Assembly: GCA_036937835.1 (NCBI GenBank)
Contig: CM072873.1
Span: 14,186,001-14,250,000, forward strand
DNA length: 64,000 nucleotides
Direction: 5' to 3'
Source of the DNA: Pampus argenteus
Taxonomy: Eukaryota; Chordata; Actinopteri; Scombriformes; Stromateidae
Below, in pieces: positions 62,365 through 64,000 of this stretch. How positions within the stretch are numbered: position 1 is the stretch's first letter; every line of letters begins with the position of its first letter. Position numbers and translations under genes: made by a program. Under the pieces are notes generated by a model. That model had not been told where the DNA came from, ran no database searches, and saw nothing but the letters and a program-made list of their open reading frames with translations.

Positions 62365-62475
62365 TCAGTCTTTGTTCTGCCGGCTGCGCTTCTGCTCCTG
62401 GTATGCCTTGGAGTCCTCCCACGGACGAGGACCACGGATATTCTTCCACTCATTCAAATTCTTCTCCTTCAACTT
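62365..62475 (-). CDS. cox16: cytochrome c oxidase assembly factor COX16, last coding exon
   Basis: After a TTTTTGCAG acceptor the frame continues in phase 0 for 36 codons to a TGA at 62365-62367. It contains the family signature WKNIRGPRPWED, which is essentially identical to human COX16, followed by a charged tail ending QNKD. With the preceding exon this gives 59 C-terminal residues, facing the intermembrane space in known COX16. The human protein is 106 residues, so roughly the first half is missing from the window. Codon phase, splice sites and the motif agree, so the identification is firm. Confidence 0.95.
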   Translation of the reverse strand, partial: KLKEKNLNEWKNIRGPRPWEDSKAYQEQKRSRQNKD

Positions 62476-63147
62476 CTGCAAAAAGAAACAATATGAGACT
62501 AGGTTTAGTGTTCAGGATGCCAACGATTACGTGTTTAAATCCATACACAAATTTTTAAAATGGACTAATCATTTGTCATTTTTTAAGTAAGACTCTGATA
62601 GTAAAATGGTAAACTTTTTTTATTTTTAACCATTGATCTAAGAAATTACAGGTTATAAATTTTTTATAGAAAAATTACTAATTGAGAAATAGTCACTGAT
62701 AATGAAAATAATTATTACCTGCAGCCGTGATTCAGAAATGGGTTTAACAATATCAGAAAACTGTTGTAGCATACTAACACACTGAAAATATATGAAAATA
62801 CCTTAAATACTAAAGAGGAAATTATTTCAAAGTCCATTCAGGATTCTTTTCTCAGTTTACTTGATGTATCAAATTCTGTCTGTTTTGGATGTCACATGGG
62901 TGAGAACAAACAAGAATGATAGTTTAAATGAGGAGGGTTTCTGAAGACAATATTAATACCAACATGTCTAAGACTGATGTTACTAATAATCACATTTTGC
63001 ACATCCAACTAGCAACAGTTTGTGCAGACATCCTGCATCTTCATATCTAATCAAAATTTTAAATATTACCATCTTATGCTCGATAGGATGGAAAACCCTC
63101 ACAAACAGTCCCCCCTCCTCAGGGTCCCCTAACCGGTCTGACCTTAC
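62476..63147 (-). other. cox16: cox16 intron between its last two coding exons
   Basis: A 672-bp intron with donor GTAAGG and acceptor TTTTTGCAG, A/T-rich, with no repeat or other feature that I can name. Confidence 0.88.
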
Positions 63148-63216
63148 CTCATACTCATCCTCCAGCATGGCCGACTGCTTCTCCATGTTCACTTTGGCCT
63201 TCAGTGCAGGATCCAG
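63148..63216 (-). CDS. cox16: cytochrome c oxidase assembly factor COX16, penultimate coding exon in window
   Basis: COX16 is a small single-pass protein of the mitochondrial inner membrane that helps assemble COX1 and COX2 into complex IV. This exon is bounded by an acceptor CTCTCTCAG and a donor GAG/GTAAGG and is in phase 0 at both ends. It encodes 23 residues, LDPALKAKVN through MLEDEYE, which align with the human segment MDPELEKKLKEN through LESEYE. The N-terminal part with the membrane helix should lie in exons beyond 64000. The gene lies upstream of slc8a3 on the same strand, as in human. Confidence 0.9.
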
Positions 63217-64000
63217 CTGAGAGAGAAGAAGTGCAATGTGTGTTATGGCTTTATGGCAGACACTGACGTGTTCACAACAACACAAAGAAAATGAAAACAA
63301 AACAAAGACAGGAAGAGATTAAAGGCAAAAACATGCATTATGTGTTTTTTGTATTACTAGATCCTGATACACATATTTAACAATGTTATATTGAACTATT
63401 CATATTTGATCTAATTACTATTTTATAAATTCTTGTTAAGACCCTATTCTGACCCGACGGAGATCCGAATAGGATCCAAACGTTGTCCAGAACGTTTGTG
63501 GCTTGGAGTAAGTGTGCAGGCATTAACTTTTAAAAAATGTTTAGCGTTGGAGGAATTACAAATAATAAAATGGGGTGAGAGAGAAGAGGCTCATATGCTT
63601 TCCACTTCTGACTGAAGCAGTGAGAAATATCTTCAGGCAGCATCTCCTGTATTATTTTTTTTTTATGTATAAATGATGATATTGGCAGAAGGGGTGATGC
63701 AGTTTTTGAATCAGACCCATAACCTTGTGTGAGACTTTTTCTCACCAGTGTCAAATGTCTTGCCTCTCCAATTCAATTTGACCATTTTTACTCGATAAAA
63801 ATTATTATATAAATTATTATTTGGCAAAACATCACCAGGTTTAGTAAAAATGAAAAAAAAATTCTGTGTCACAGGGTTTTGGGAGAGAGAGAGAGAGAGA
63901 GAGTCGAGCTATCTGGGTTTTGCAATTCAAATTGATTTTGCCTGAGAATAGGACTGAAATGAATCCCATTTTGAATCATTATATTTAATGAGTTCTAATA
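63217..64000 (-). other. cox16: cox16 intron, open at the right edge
   Basis: Upstream of the 63216 acceptor no frame resembling the N-terminal half of COX16 is visible, so this is read as intron. It contains a short GA microsatellite near 63882-63902. Confidence 0.6.
63882..63902 (+). repeat. (GA)n microsatellite
   Basis: A perfect GA run near the right edge. Confidence 0.95.

Overview
The window is vertebrate nuclear DNA and almost certainly comes from a ray-finned fish. Coding exons are few and short, introns are very large, splice sites are consensus GT/AG, and CA/TG, GA and A-rich microsatellites are abundant. Several dispersed repeats match families I remember from percomorph (perch-like) genomes. 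The lineage call rests on memory of those families and was not checked by a search.

Two protein-coding genes can be supported, both read from the minus strand. The first is a Na+/Ca2+ exchanger. Its large first coding exon lies at 44465-46245 (593 codons plus two bases), with 87 bases of leader ahead of it in the same exon. The protein resembles NCX3 most closely, and the second gene, cox16, lies upstream on the same strand, as COX16 does relative to SLC8A3 in human; I therefore call it slc8a3. A candidate noncoding first exon ends at a consensus donor at 51231, below a GC- and CpG-rich promoter-like segment at about 51340-51960. Everything from 44464 down to base 1 is most simply the start of the long second intron; I found no further exchanger exon there. 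The second gene, cox16 (cytochrome c oxidase assembly factor), contributes its last two coding exons at 63148-63216 and 62365-62475. Its first exons lie beyond the right edge.

The rest is intron and intergenic DNA. It holds a 5S rRNA-like sequence (28199-28318, minus) that forms the head of a 198-bp insertion flanked by a perfect 8-bp direct repeat. It also holds at least seven fragments of one inverted-repeat family, two copies of a second family with degenerate inverted ends, an internally duplicated repeat near 14.8 kb, a tRNA-type SINE near 32 kb, an approximately 1.1-kb nonautonomous element at 55.0-56.1 kb, several perfect hairpins, G-rich tracts and many microsatellites.

The two genes do not form a pathway. 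NCX3 is a plasma-membrane antiporter expressed mainly in brain and skeletal muscle in mammals, and COX16 is a mitochondrial inner-membrane assembly factor; their link is conserved synteny. The most novel object is the 5S-headed insertion. I found no convincing new protein system.
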